A DNA stretch of 64,000 nt, from the NCBI RefSeq assembly GCF_000014565.1, contig NC_008269.1, positions 620,001-684,000 of the forward strand. Reading direction: 5' to 3'. The translations under genes were made by a program, and so were the position numbers. Shown piece by piece: positions 8,592 to 17,072 of this stretch. A model generated the notes under the pieces. It did not search any database, had not been told where the DNA came from, and saw only the letters and a list, made by a program, of their open reading frames with translations. This DNA is from Rhodococcus jostii RHA1. Lineage in GTDB: Bacteria; Actinomycetota; Actinomycetes; Mycobacteriales; Mycobacteriaceae. How positions within the stretch are numbered: position 1 is the stretch's first letter; each line of letters begins with the position of its first letter.

Positions 8592-9126
8592 CGCTCGACC
8601 CGGTGGGATGGTCGGTGACGAGGATCCGCACGCCGGCAGGATCAGAGTCGCAATCAAACCGCAGCACCGTACCTCCCCGTCGTATCAGCACGTCGCCTCC
8701 GTGCATCGGAAGGCGTGTGCAGGCACCGTTTCCGCGAGCCTGACGCAACAACGCAACCCGGGATCCGTCGCCATCGCCGTAAGCGAGCGTGACCTCTTCG
8801 GGCAGCAGGGCGTCCGCCGCGGAGGCGCCGAGTTCGGCCAGGGCATCTGCGATGACGCCGAGGTCGAACCCGGCGGCCAAATTCGTGCGGTACTCGCCGA
8901 GGCGTCGATTCAGATGGTCGAGATAGCCGGCAAACTCACGCGGAGTCGGGGCCAGATAAAGATCTCTGAGTTCAACCGGCAATCCCGTGGATAGCGAAAG
9001 CTCGGAAACGATCGAGGCAGCGAGCAACGAGTTCCCCTCGAGGTCGAAGAAGAAATCGTCATCGGGCCGGACAGGAGCCCCGTCGAGTAGCCGACTCCAT
9101 AGAGCTGCGATTGAAACGGCTTCCAT
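8572..9126 (-). CDS. Acyl/peptidyl carrier protein with C-terminal extension
   Basis: Residues 1-75 form a carrier-protein domain with the phosphopantetheine serine in FDLEGNSLLAAS, a variant of the usual GGxSL. About 110 further residues follow (roughly 75-184) with no family I recognise; they look alpha then beta rich. The start at ATG 9126 is preceded by GGAAGGGA; upstream in-frame starts add unlikely sequence. It is first in the leftward operon, followed with overlap by the adenylation enzyme that presumably charges it. The extension might be a docking or small catalytic domain; that is inference. Confidence 0.8.
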   Translation of the reverse strand: MEAVSIAALWSRLLDGAPVRPDDDFFFDLEGNSLLAASIVSELSLSTGLPVELRDLYLAPTPREFAGYLDHLNRRLGEYRTNLAAGFDLGVIADALAELGASAADALLPEEVTLAYGDGDGSRVALLRQARGNGACTRLPMHGGDVLIRRGGTVLRFDCDSDPAGVRILVTDHPTGSSDAVTGH

Positions 9127-9635
9127 AAGTGATTCCCTTCCAGCGGAACGTCCAGGATGAATTGCTCCATGAGACAGTCGTTTCGGAGGGTGATCACCCT
9201 CGATGGACACGGAGAATCATCGGTGCCTGGCACACGTAATGTAAATCCACCCTTGGTGTGGAGTGTCGGACCCCTTGTCGTGCAGGCGGGCCGTTCCGCG
9301 TCGCTCACCGCGTGCACACCAGTCGCGTTCGGGATTGCGCACGGTACCCCGGTGCACGCGGCGATCGGCCGCGGTGGGGCATGAAGGTTTCGCGCCCGAA
9401 CGGGAGGCCTGTGGATGGGTCACTTTGCACCCAAGGGTGTCTATCGGTGACTGGGCGAGCCACCCATGATTCATCCCAGGCCGCCGAGGAGTCGGTCTCG
9501 AGATGAGGACGAACGACCTGCCACAATCGAACTCGTCGACGGTGTCTCCGTCGAAACCGGGTCCGATCTGTTGGTCGGGCGATCTTGCTCGGAAATGTGT
9601 CCAGCAGGCGCGTCGAATGGATCGGGGCAAGCTAC
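9127..9635. promoter_or_regulatory. Divergent promoter region of the biosynthetic cluster
   Basis: About 510 nt separate the divergent carrier-protein and KamA-like genes. No gene is supported here, and it must hold the promoters of both arms. I could not identify convincing -35/-10 pairs or an operator. No cluster-linked regulator is encoded nearby. Confidence 0.5.
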
Positions 9636-10964
9636 ATGAAGAACCGAATGCGAACCTTCCGCGGCGTGCAGCTGGCCGACCTTCCGCAGCTTGACCAGTT
9701 CACGGAGCAGGAACGGCACGAAATGCGCGTCGTCGCAAACCTATTGCCGTTCAGAGTCAACAACTATGTTCTGGATGAGTTGATCGATTGGTCGTCGGCT
9801 CCCGACGACCCAATCTTTCGGATGACTTTTCCGGCCCGAGAAATGGTGCCTCCACGCATATACGATCTGGTGTCGGACGCGCTCTCGAACGGCGTCGACC
9901 GGAAGCAGCTGCAAGCAATCGCCCAGAAGTGCCGCCAAGACCTCAACCCGCATCCCTCCGGTCAGCGTGAGCACAATGTGCCACTGCTCGACGGCGAGCC
10001 GGTTGCTGGGCTCCAGCACAAGTACCGACAAACGCTTCTGGTATTTCCATCCCAGGGTCAGACGTGTCACTCGTACTGCTCGTACTGCTTTCGTTGGGCA
10101 CAATTCGTCGGTGATGCGGACCTGAAGTTCGCCGCACCTGGTCCAGGTCGGATGATCGATTACCTCCGTGGCCACCGGGAGGTCACCGACGTGCTGCTCA
10201 CCGGCGGCGATCCACTGATCATGTCGACTCCGGTCCTGGCCCGGTGGGTCACGCCGCTTCTAGCGCCCGATCTGGAGCACGTGACGAACATCCGCATCGG
10301 CACCAAGGCTTTGGTGCAGTGGCCGTACCGCGTCACGTCCGGGCCTGACGCCGACGAGTTGCTGCGGCTGATCGAGGCGTGCACTGCCGCGGGAAAGAGC
10401 GTCGCGATCATGCTGCACGTCTCGCACCCACGCGAGCTCGAGAACGAGGCGGCAACGGCCGCAGTAGCGAGGTTGCGTTCCGCGGGGGCCGTAGTCCGAG
10501 CGCAGGCGCCGATCATTCGCCACGTGAACGACTCACCTCAGGCGTGGGCAACCATGTGGCGGCACATGGTGCGGCTCGGTATCCAGCCGTACTACACCTT
10601 CGTCGAGCGCGATACCGGTGCGAGCTCGTTCTTCGAGGTTCCGCTGGCCCGTGCGCTGACCATTTACCAGGAGGCGCAGCGTGTGGTATCCGGGCTGGCG
10701 CGCACTGCTCGCGGCCCCGTCATGTCGGCGACCCCCGGCAAAATCGCTATCGATGGGGAAACGGTCGTGAACGGCGAACGTTTGTTCGTGCTGCGCCTGC
10801 TGCAGGCCCGTGACGACGCTCTTGCCGGCACGCTGTTCTTCGCCAGGCACAGCGACAGCGCAGTCTGGATCGACCATTTGACCCCTGCTCTGTCCACGTC
10901 ATGGCCGTGGGAATCATCTCGCGATCGCATCCAATTCGAACCCATTGAAGGAGTTAGCCGATGA
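9636..10964 (+). CDS. KamA-type radical SAM aminomutase (lysine 2,3-aminomutase-like)
   Basis: A 442-residue radical SAM enzyme. Its CxxxCxxC iron-sulfur motif is Cys144, Cys148 and Cys151, followed by the SAM-binding LTGGDP segment. Near the C terminus, PGKIAIDG matches the position of the PLP-binding lysine of lysine 2,3-aminomutases. KamA enzymes convert L-lysine to L-beta-lysine using SAM and PLP. ATG 9636 was chosen because homology begins soon after it; a TTG at 9585 is an alternative. It leads the rightward arm and overlaps the cupin start (ATGA), so beta-lysine is a likely building block. EpmB-type or glutamate 2,3-aminomutase activity cannot be excluded. Confidence 0.88.
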   Translation: MKNRMRTFRGVQLADLPQLDQFTEQERHEMRVVANLLPFRVNNYVLDELIDWSSAPDDPIFRMTFPAREMVPPRIYDLVSDALSNGVDRKQLQAIAQKCRQDLNPHPSGQREHNVPLLDGEPVAGLQHKYRQTLLVFPSQGQTCHSYCSYCFRWAQFVGDADLKFAAPGPGRMIDYLRGHREVTDVLLTGGDPLIMSTPVLARWVTPLLAPDLEHVTNIRIGTKALVQWPYRVTSGPDADELLRLIEACTAAGKSVAIMLHVSHPRELENEAATAAVARLRSAGAVVRAQAPIIRHVNDSPQAWATMWRHMVRLGIQPYYTFVERDTGASSFFEVPLARALTIYQEAQRVVSGLARTARGPVMSATPGKIAIDGETVVNGERLFVLRLLQARDDALAGTLFFARHSDSAVWIDHLTPALSTSWPWESSRDRIQFEPIEGVSR

Positions 10965-11329
10965 CCACAGACTCGGTCACCCAGGGCGTCGCTCACAGTG
11001 TCAACGGAAGACTGCCGGAACTGGACTTCGAGAACAGGCCCTCGGGCGCGAAACTCGGAATCTTCGATCTGCCGAAGCTCGAGGTTTCGGTGGCGCCATT
11101 CACGCTGGCACACATCCGTGTGCCCGGGGGCGTCACCACCGCCGAGGATCACCATGAGGTGCGCGAGATCTGGCTCGTCCAGTCCGGATCGGGGATTCTG
11201 ACCCTGGACGGAGTCCGGTCGAGGGTGCGGGCCGGCGACACGCTGTACTACGAGAGCTATCGACGCCACCAACTGCACAACGACGGCGACTCTCCGGTCG
11301 AGATCGTGTCGATCTGGTGGCGTCCGTGA
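10961..11329 (+). CDS. Single-domain cupin, putative N-N bond-forming half of a hydrazine synthetase
   Basis: A 122-residue cupin. Metal ligands are visible: the HHEVRE cluster in the first cupin motif and the histidine in RRHQLHNDG of the second, with GDTLYYES between. In hydrazine synthetases of the s56-p1/triacsin type, a zinc cupin fused to a MetRS-like domain converts an N6-hydroxylysine amino-acyl ester into a hydrazine. Here the cupin is a separate gene, two genes before the hydroxylase and three before the MetRS-like gene, all translationally coupled. Its start overlaps the KamA stop and its stop overlaps the next start (GTGA). The N-N role is inferred from this combination. Confidence 0.8.
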   Translation: MTTDSVTQGVAHSVNGRLPELDFENRPSGAKLGIFDLPKLEVSVAPFTLAHIRVPGGVTTAEDHHEVREIWLVQSGSGILTLDGVRSRVRAGDTLYYESYRRHQLHNDGDSPVEIVSIWWRP

Positions 11330-12426
11330 ACGCCAGGCCGAGCTTGAGCGTGATGTTCTTCTCCGGTTCGGTGCCGGCGGACCGCACTGACCGCTACCGC
11401 CTGGTTCACGACGCCGCGGCGGTCGCCGACCGTCTCGGCTACGAGGCGATCTGGTTGCCCGAACGTCATTTCGACGTGTTCGGTGGGCTGTTCCCGAATC
11501 CGTCCGTTCTGGCCGCCGCACTTGCGGGCACGACGAAGCGGTGTCACTTGCGCGCCGGGAGCGTCGTTGCGCCGTTACATGATCCGATAAGGATCGCCGA
11601 GGAATGGTCGGTGGTGGACAATCTGTCCGGTGGTGGCCGCATCGGGCTGTCGATCGGTTCAGGATGGAATACGAACGACTTCGTATTGGCGCCTGATCGG
11701 TACGAGACCCGGGTGGCCCATTCGCGGGACTCCATAGATGAGCTTCGCGCGCTGTGGGCAGGAAGGCGGGTCGCACGGCGCAACGGTTCGGGCCGAACGG
11801 TCGAGGTGGCTATCCAACCGGAACCGCTTTCCGGTGAGTTGCCCCTGTGGATGACCGCGTCCGGAAATCCCGACACCTTCACTGCGGCAGGGCGATTGGG
11901 AACCAACCTACTTACGCACCTCTTGGGCCAGGACCTGGGCGAGCTGGCGTGCAAGATCAAACTCTACCGTGACGCACGAGCGACCGCGGGCCACGACCCC
12001 GACTCTGGCCGGGTCACCCTGATGCTGCATACGCTGGCAACGGCCGACAACGCGCATGCGTGGACGGCAGCTCGCGCGCCGTTGCGGTCGTATCTGCGAT
12101 CGGCGCTGGAGCTGGAGCTGCGGGCGTCAGCTGGTGGTGGCCGGGTGAGCGGCGGCAGACGAATTGCGGTGCCCGCGTTGTCCGAGGCGGTTGTGGAGGA
12201 ATTGCTCGACGAACGCACGCGCCGCTTCTTCGATGACGCCAGCTTGCTGGGCGCCGTGCCCAAGTGTCTGGCGATGCTCGAGGCGGTCGCCGCCGCCGGA
12301 GTGGACGAGGTTGCGTGCCTCATCGACTTCGGTCCTTCGAGGCAGCTCGTTCTGGACAGCCTGAATCGTCTCGCACCGCTTCTCCACCCCGAAGTCGAGG
12401 GAGCTGTCAATGTTGGAACACCTTGA
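11326..12426 (+). CDS. Luciferase-like (LLM) flavin-dependent monooxygenase
   Basis: A 366-residue TIM-barrel flavin oxidoreductase of the bacterial-luciferase superfamily. It resembles the MupA/Atu3640-type subgroup found in natural-product pathways: early YEAIWLPERHFDVFGGLF, then LSIGSGWNTNDFVLAP. These enzymes use reduced FMN and oxygen to hydroxylate or cleave substrates. GTG 11326 overlaps the cupin stop (GTGA), preferred over GTG 11317. Its 3' end overlaps the hydroxylase start by 17 nt. In this pathway it could oxidise the hydrazine or the lysine carbon skeleton; its substrate is unknown. Confidence 0.85.
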   Translation: MNARPSLSVMFFSGSVPADRTDRYRLVHDAAAVADRLGYEAIWLPERHFDVFGGLFPNPSVLAAALAGTTKRCHLRAGSVVAPLHDPIRIAEEWSVVDNLSGGGRIGLSIGSGWNTNDFVLAPDRYETRVAHSRDSIDELRALWAGRRVARRNGSGRTVEVAIQPEPLSGELPLWMTASGNPDTFTAAGRLGTNLLTHLLGQDLGELACKIKLYRDARATAGHDPDSGRVTLMLHTLATADNAHAWTAARAPLRSYLRSALELELRASAGGGRVSGGRRIAVPALSEAVVEELLDERTRRFFDDASLLGAVPKCLAMLEAVAAAGVDEVACLIDFGPSRQLVLDSLNRLAPLLHPEVEGAVNVGTP

Positions 12427-13753
12427 TCTGGTTGGTATTGGTGCAGGTCCGTCCAATCTCAGCGTCGCAGCGCTTTCCGCGCCGGTCGGTCGGCTGCGGT
12501 GCAAGTTCTTGGACCGGCAACCGACACAACGTTGGTACCCCGGGCTGATGCTGTCCGCCGCGGTGCTGCAGGTTTCGCACCTGAAAGACCTCGTGACCTT
12601 GGTCGATCCGACGAGCCGGTACACCTTCCTGAACTTCCTCGCGCGCACGGGGCGGCTCCACCGCTTCGCCAGTTTGCATACCCCGCTGATCGCTCGCCGA
12701 GAATACGAGAGCTACCTGCGCTGGGTCAGCGACCAGTTGGATGAGGTGCAGTTCGGGTGTGCGGTCGAGGAAGTGACATTCGACGGGCAGGCGTTCAGGG
12801 TGGAATCCACCCGAGGTACGTATGCGGCACAACACCTGTCGATCGGAGTCGGGCCGCGACCGTACGTGCCGGAGCTCGCCACAGGCACGCTCGGTGAGGA
12901 TGTGTTCCACTCATCTGACTTCGGCTACCACACCGATTCACTCGCCGGCCGCGACGTCGTGGTAGTCGGGGGTGGGCAGAGCGGCGCCGAGGTAGTGGAA
13001 CACCTTCTGCAGCGTTCGGGCCGGGATGCAGTCGGCTCGCTCACCTGGGCGAGCAGGCGGATCGGGTTCCAGCCGCTCGACGAGTCGCCGTTCACCAACG
13101 AGTGGTTCCATCCGGACTATGTTCGGTATTTCCACGGTCTGTCGCAGAGTCGTCGTAGCCAGTTGCTTGACGCCCAGCAGCTCGCCAGCGACGGCATTTC
13201 GAAGGGGCTGCTGGAATCGATCTACCGCAGGCTGTACTACAACGATTTCGTCGATTCGGACCGCATCCGGACAACCCTGCTGCCTGGTCGTGAACTGACC
13301 GGGCTCTGTCGCGGGCCGGGCGGCAAGGGCTGGCGGACAACCCTGACCCACATCGATACCGGAGAAATCGATTCGGTCGGTGCCGACATCGTGGTCCTCG
13401 CCACCGGATACCATTTCCCCCTTCCCGAGTTCCTCCATACCCTCGGGGGTCGCATCGCGCGTACCAATTGCGGCCTGCCCCAGCTTGCAGCCGACTACTC
13501 GGTTTCATGGGCGGGCCCAGCCGGAAACAAGATGTTCTTCCTCAACGCCGGAAAGCTCAGTCACGGCATCGCGGATCCCAATCTCAGTCTCGCCTCGTGG
13601 CGTGCGGCCACCGTCTTGAACACGATCACCGAGACCCCGTTATATCCCGACCTGCGTAGCTCGACGTGTTCGTGGGACGTCGCGGATCGTGCTGCCACCC
13701 ATCCGCCGGTGGATTCCGGCGTCGACCTGCTCACGGAAAGTAGCCGACAATGA
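12410..13753 (+). CDS. Lysine/ornithine N-monooxygenase family enzyme (N6-hydroxylase-like)
   Basis: A 447-residue flavoprotein of the siderophore amine-hydroxylase family (IucD/SidA/PvdA). FAD binding is marked by GIGAGPSNLSVAAL at residues 6-19, NADPH binding by VVVVGGGQSGAEV near residue 185, and the C-terminal signature by LATGYHFPLPEF. These enzymes hydroxylate the side-chain amine of lysine or ornithine with FAD, NADPH and oxygen. No siderophore synthetase or acyltransferase is nearby. Instead it is coupled (ATGA) to a MetRS-like gene and grouped with a cupin, the setting of the lysine N6-hydroxylases that feed hydrazine synthetases. The substrate could be lysine or, given KamA, beta-lysine. 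Confidence 0.9.
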   Translation: MLEHLDLVGIGAGPSNLSVAALSAPVGRLRCKFLDRQPTQRWYPGLMLSAAVLQVSHLKDLVTLVDPTSRYTFLNFLARTGRLHRFASLHTPLIARREYESYLRWVSDQLDEVQFGCAVEEVTFDGQAFRVESTRGTYAAQHLSIGVGPRPYVPELATGTLGEDVFHSSDFGYHTDSLAGRDVVVVGGGQSGAEVVEHLLQRSGRDAVGSLTWASRRIGFQPLDESPFTNEWFHPDYVRYFHGLSQSRRSQLLDAQQLASDGISKGLLESIYRRLYYNDFVDSDRIRTTLLPGRELTGLCRGPGGKGWRTTLTHIDTGEIDSVGADIVVLATGYHFPLPEFLHTLGGRIARTNCGLPQLAADYSVSWAGPAGNKMFFLNAGKLSHGIADPNLSLASWRAATVLNTITETPLYPDLRSSTCSWDVADRAATHPPVDSGVDLLTESSRQ

Positions 13754-15225
13754 CCCAGCACCTCATCGTGCCGAGCAATCCCACGCCGAACGGGGACCTG
13801 CACATCGGGCACATCGCTGGACCGTACATCGGTGCGGACGCACTACGGCGTGCGGCCATCGCCCGGGGTGAAGACGCCGCTGTCCTGCTCGGCACCGCCT
13901 GGCAGCAAACGCATGTGCTGTTGGCCGCCCGCCGGCAGGGTCGTGACGTCCTTGCCGTCGCGAGCGAGTTCGCCGCCCAGATCGAGGAGTCCTTCGCCGC
14001 AGCAGATATCGGGTACGACGTGATGCTTCGACACGAGGACATGCCGTCGATCGAACAGATGACCCGGCGCGCATGGTCGACGCTACGTGAGCTCGGCATG
14101 ATCGCGGTGCGGGATTCCGTCGCACACTACTGCTCGCCATGCCGAGCGTGGCGCTTCCAGGGACTCGTTGCCGGTCGCTGCCCGCGTTGCGGGTCGTCTG
14201 ACGCGTACGGCATCGACTGTGAACAGTGCGGTCTGTACCACGACGACGCCGAACTGCTCGACGCCGTGTGCACCGTGTGCCACGAGCCGACAGAACTTCG
14301 GTCCCTGCGCCGTGCGTTCCTCGAGCTGGAACCACAGCGTGCCTGGTTCGAGCAATACCTGGGCAGCATCACACTCGGCGACCCGGTCCGCGAATACGCC
14401 GAGTCCGTGATGTCGGAGGCGCTGCCGTCCGTTGCCGTCACGGTCCTCGGCGGACCGGGGATCCCGGCCTTGGACGAGGAGTTGCCAGGTCAGACCATCT
14501 ACCCGGCATTCGAGTTGGCACCCCGCTATGTCGTCATGACCGCGCGACACAGCGCTGGCAGTGTCTACGAACCCGCACGCACCAGGACCAGCATGGTGTT
14601 CGGTGTCGACAACGCGTTCGAGCGAGTATTCCTTTTCCCCGCAGTACTGCGCGGGCTGACCGAAACACACGCTCCCTTTCCGGACGTCATGCACTTGACC
14701 TACTTCTACATGCTCGACGGGGCCAAATTCTCCACGTCCCGCCGCCACACCGTCGGCGTCGCAGAACTTGTCGGAGTGGCGGGCGCGGATGCGGCCCGCC
14801 TGTACCTCGCTGCGAACCGGCCCGAGCGTTCGCCGACCAACTTCACCCGATCGGCATTCGAGGGGTCGGCAGAGGTCTCCGCGGTACGTCGGCTGCGAGC
14901 GTGGGCGGATACCGGCGAGATTCCACGCGCGGAGGAGGACTCTTCCAGAGATCCCTGCATCGAGCTCGAGCACGCCACCTCCGAACTTGCCGATGCGCTG
15001 CAGCCCGAGCGCTTGTCCTGCCAGAACGCGGCGCGGGCGGTGCTCACCCTGACCGGGTTGGCCGGAGCATCCCACGGTGACAGGTTCCGGGACGCGGTCC
15101 TGAACGTCCTCGTCAATGGGGCAGTGCTTGTCCCGGACACCGCGGCCCGCTTGGCCAGCGCCTTCGCGGTGCCGCGAACACGTTTCGATGGTGCCGCACA
15201 GCGCACGAGTGGAGGCCGAGGATGA
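13750..15225 (+). CDS. Methionyl-tRNA-synthetase-like amino-acid-activating enzyme (hydrazine synthetase partner)
   Basis: A 491-residue class I aminoacyl-tRNA-synthetase homologue. HIGH is intact at residues 18-21 and KFSTS near residue 326 replaces KMSKS. A zinc-knuckle insert with four CxxC pairs spans about residues 127-178 (CSPC, CPRC, CEQC, CTVC). It is shorter than housekeeping MetRS and the anticodon-binding part looks reduced, arguing for a biosynthetic role. In known hydrazine synthetases the MetRS-like domain adenylates a free amino acid and transfers it to N-hydroxylysine oxygen before the cupin forms the N-N bond. Start and stop overlap the hydroxylase and dehydrogenase genes (ATGA at both ends). 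Confidence 0.87.
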   Translation: MTQHLIVPSNPTPNGDLHIGHIAGPYIGADALRRAAIARGEDAAVLLGTAWQQTHVLLAARRQGRDVLAVASEFAAQIEESFAAADIGYDVMLRHEDMPSIEQMTRRAWSTLRELGMIAVRDSVAHYCSPCRAWRFQGLVAGRCPRCGSSDAYGIDCEQCGLYHDDAELLDAVCTVCHEPTELRSLRRAFLELEPQRAWFEQYLGSITLGDPVREYAESVMSEALPSVAVTVLGGPGIPALDEELPGQTIYPAFELAPRYVVMTARHSAGSVYEPARTRTSMVFGVDNAFERVFLFPAVLRGLTETHAPFPDVMHLTYFYMLDGAKFSTSRRHTVGVAELVGVAGADAARLYLAANRPERSPTNFTRSAFEGSAEVSAVRRLRAWADTGEIPRAEEDSSRDPCIELEHATSELADALQPERLSCQNAARAVLTLTGLAGASHGDRFRDAVLNVLVNGAVLVPDTAARLASAFAVPRTRFDGAAQRTSGGRG

Positions 15226-16442
15226 GCGATCCCGTCAGGTGCGCGCTGATCGGCTGTGGTCCGATGGGCGCCGCCACCGCCCGCGAGTTGGTGCTTTCCT
15301 GGCCCCACCATGGGGCGCCGCTGCAGCTGACTCTGGTCGACCGCGACGCGAGACGGCTCCATGCGCTCGCAGCGGCCCTACCGGCATCGGCCGGCGTTGC
15401 GGTCGAAGCGCACCACGGCGACGCGGCACACCATCGCACCCGGCAACTACTCGCCGAGCAAACGGTGTTGGCCACCGCCCTGTCGTGGGTCGACGCCGCA
15501 CCGGCGCTCGATCTCACGCTGGAGCACGGACTTCGGCTGGTGGGTATCGGTCGCCCACCAGCAGATCCACGAACAGAACTGGCTAGTCGCGCATCGGTAT
15601 CCGGTGCTTCGATCGTTGTCGGCGCCGGTCTCGAGCCCGGTTTGACCGAAATCCTGGCGCGGCGATTGGCACGTGACCTCGATGTGGGCGGAACCGTGCA
15701 CTCATACTGTGGCGGGGTCCCACGGTCACCGCGACCGCCGATGCATCACGTGTCCTGGTACGGCACGCGCATGACGATCGACGCGCGACCGACCTACCGG
15801 CTTCGCGGCGGCGTGCTCCGCCAGGTCGAACGATTCAGTGGAGTCGAAATGGTCGACGTCCCCGGCCTCGGCTCGCTGGAAGCTTTCCACGACGGTCTGG
15901 CGCCCTACGTCGGCGCCGATGCCGTGCTCGGCTCGCTGGCCGACTACACGGCCAAAACGCTGCGGTGGCGGGGATATGCCGATCGTGTCCGGCTACTCGC
16001 AGAGATTGGCCTGCTGGGGGAGCTGCCGGTCCAGACCGTCGACGGCCCGGTCCGTCCCCGTGCGCTGCTCGACGCCGTACTCGCTCCGCACATTTCCGCT
16101 CAGCACGGGGACACCGACGTCACCGTGCTGGCCGTCCAGTCGAGCGGTACTTCGGGTGGAACGCCCTCGAACAGGTCGACCGTGACTATCGCCGAGACCG
16201 ACCCCGTCACCGGCGTCACCGGTATGGGACGACTGACCGGGGCGGTGCACGCCGCTGCCATTCGGGCAGCATGCGGCCTGGGAGCCGGTGTTCACTACGC
16301 CCACGAAGTTCTGGCCGACGGGAAGGCGGATGCACTTCTCGAGCGATTCCTCGCGACGGGGATATCGGTGACAGAACACTCAGACGCGTGGCTGACGCGA
16401 TCGCAGCCGGGACACGGCGTCACGGAGGACCGCGATGAGTGA
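15222..16442 (+). CDS. Saccharopine dehydrogenase-like oxidoreductase
   Basis: A 406-residue NAD(P)-dependent enzyme with an N-terminal Rossmann fold (ALIGCGPMGAATARELV), a VGAGLEPGLTEILAR segment and a C-terminal saccharopine-dehydrogenase-type domain. Saccharopine dehydrogenases oxidise the C-N bond of a secondary amine on the lysine side chain. The expected hydrazine intermediate, lysine joined through N6-N to another amino acid, resembles saccharopine, so this enzyme could cleave it to a free hydrazino acid plus allysine, or reduce a hydrazone. That role is inference. The last 63 nt overlap the antisense thioesterase gene. Confidence 0.8.
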   Translation: MSDPVRCALIGCGPMGAATARELVLSWPHHGAPLQLTLVDRDARRLHALAAALPASAGVAVEAHHGDAAHHRTRQLLAEQTVLATALSWVDAAPALDLTLEHGLRLVGIGRPPADPRTELASRASVSGASIVVGAGLEPGLTEILARRLARDLDVGGTVHSYCGGVPRSPRPPMHHVSWYGTRMTIDARPTYRLRGGVLRQVERFSGVEMVDVPGLGSLEAFHDGLAPYVGADAVLGSLADYTAKTLRWRGYADRVRLLAEIGLLGELPVQTVDGPVRPRALLDAVLAPHISAQHGDTDVTVLAVQSSGTSGGTPSNRSTVTIAETDPVTGVTGMGRLTGAVHAAAIRAACGLGAGVHYAHEVLADGKADALLERFLATGISVTEHSDAWLTRSQPGHGVTEDRDE

Positions 16443-17072
16443 ATCCGTCGGATCGCTTGCCGCGAAGTGGCCGCCCGGCAGGATGAGATGGGTATGAGAG
16501 GCCGAGGTGGCCGCCGACCACCGACGAACTGCGGCGGCATCGACCACCACATCGTCGATGTAGCTCAGCGCTGTGACCGGTGCGGACACCCGGACACCAT
16601 CCCACGAGTAGCGTGCGCTGAGCTCGAAATCGGCGCGCAGCAACGGAATCAGCATGTCCTGAACCGAACGGTCGAGTGCGTGCGCGCCCCACGACTGGAC
16701 CGTGGCCAGCAATTCTGCATCGGTCTGGTGGGTGAGTTCTCCTGCAATTCCAGCGCACTGCGGAGCCTGCCGGGCGGACACCACCAACTCGACGTCGACC
16801 GCGTCGTCGGCGAGCAGTCGGGCGGCCTCGAACGCCACCGTCGCCCCGATGCTGTGACCGAAAAGGACGACCTGGGGTTGCTCGAGGGCGAGAATCCTGC
16901 CTGCCACGTCCGCCGCGGCCGCGGTGAGCGACGTCGCAAGCGGTTCGTTCATGCGCTCCTCATGACCCGGCCGCGACAACGGCACCACGCGCGCCCCGTC
17001 CACAGCGCGCGGCCACCGGCGAAAGAACGACCGGCCGGCACCGGACGGCGGCACGCACACCACCACTGCCAT
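16380..17072 (-). CDS. Type II thioesterase, antisense within the cluster
   Basis: A 230-residue alpha/beta hydrolase with the type II thioesterase layout. It has the N-terminal strand VVCVPPSGAGRSFFRRWP, the SRPGHEERMNEP turn, the nucleophile motif GHSIG and the catalytic His in LPGGHFAASD. Such enzymes remove stalled or wrong acyl groups from carrier proteins, so the partner is probably the carrier protein at 8572-9126. The start at ATG 17072 best aligns with the family; an upstream in-frame start adds a hydrophobic lead. It is the only gene on the opposite strand inside the rightward arm: its 3' end overlaps the dehydrogenase gene by 63 nt and its start lies 34 nt from the next ATP-grasp start. 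Confidence 0.82.
   Translation of the reverse strand: MAVVVCVPPSGAGRSFFRRWPRAVDGARVVPLSRPGHEERMNEPLATSLTAAAADVAGRILALEQPQVVLFGHSIGATVAFEAARLLADDAVDVELVVSARQAPQCAGIAGELTHQTDAELLATVQSWGAHALDRSVQDMLIPLLRADFELSARYSWDGVRVSAPVTALSYIDDVVVDAAAVRRWSAATSASHTHLILPGGHFAASDPTDSLIAVLRDAVSRLRSRQPRV

Noticed and set aside
9157..9384. Small ORFs between the divergent arms of the biosynthetic cluster, considered as a possible regulator
   Set aside because: None has an HTH, a ribosome site or coding-like codon use; the region is better read as a promoter.
12410..13753. Siderophore cluster interpretation of the lysine N-hydroxylase
   Set aside because: There is no IucA/IucC-type synthetase, acyltransferase, NRPS or iron-uptake gene nearby. 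The cupin and MetRS-like neighbours fit hydrazine synthesis better.
13750..15225. Housekeeping methionyl-tRNA synthetase
   Set aside because: It is embedded and translationally coupled in a biosynthetic operon, has a KFSTS variant and a reduced C-terminal region.
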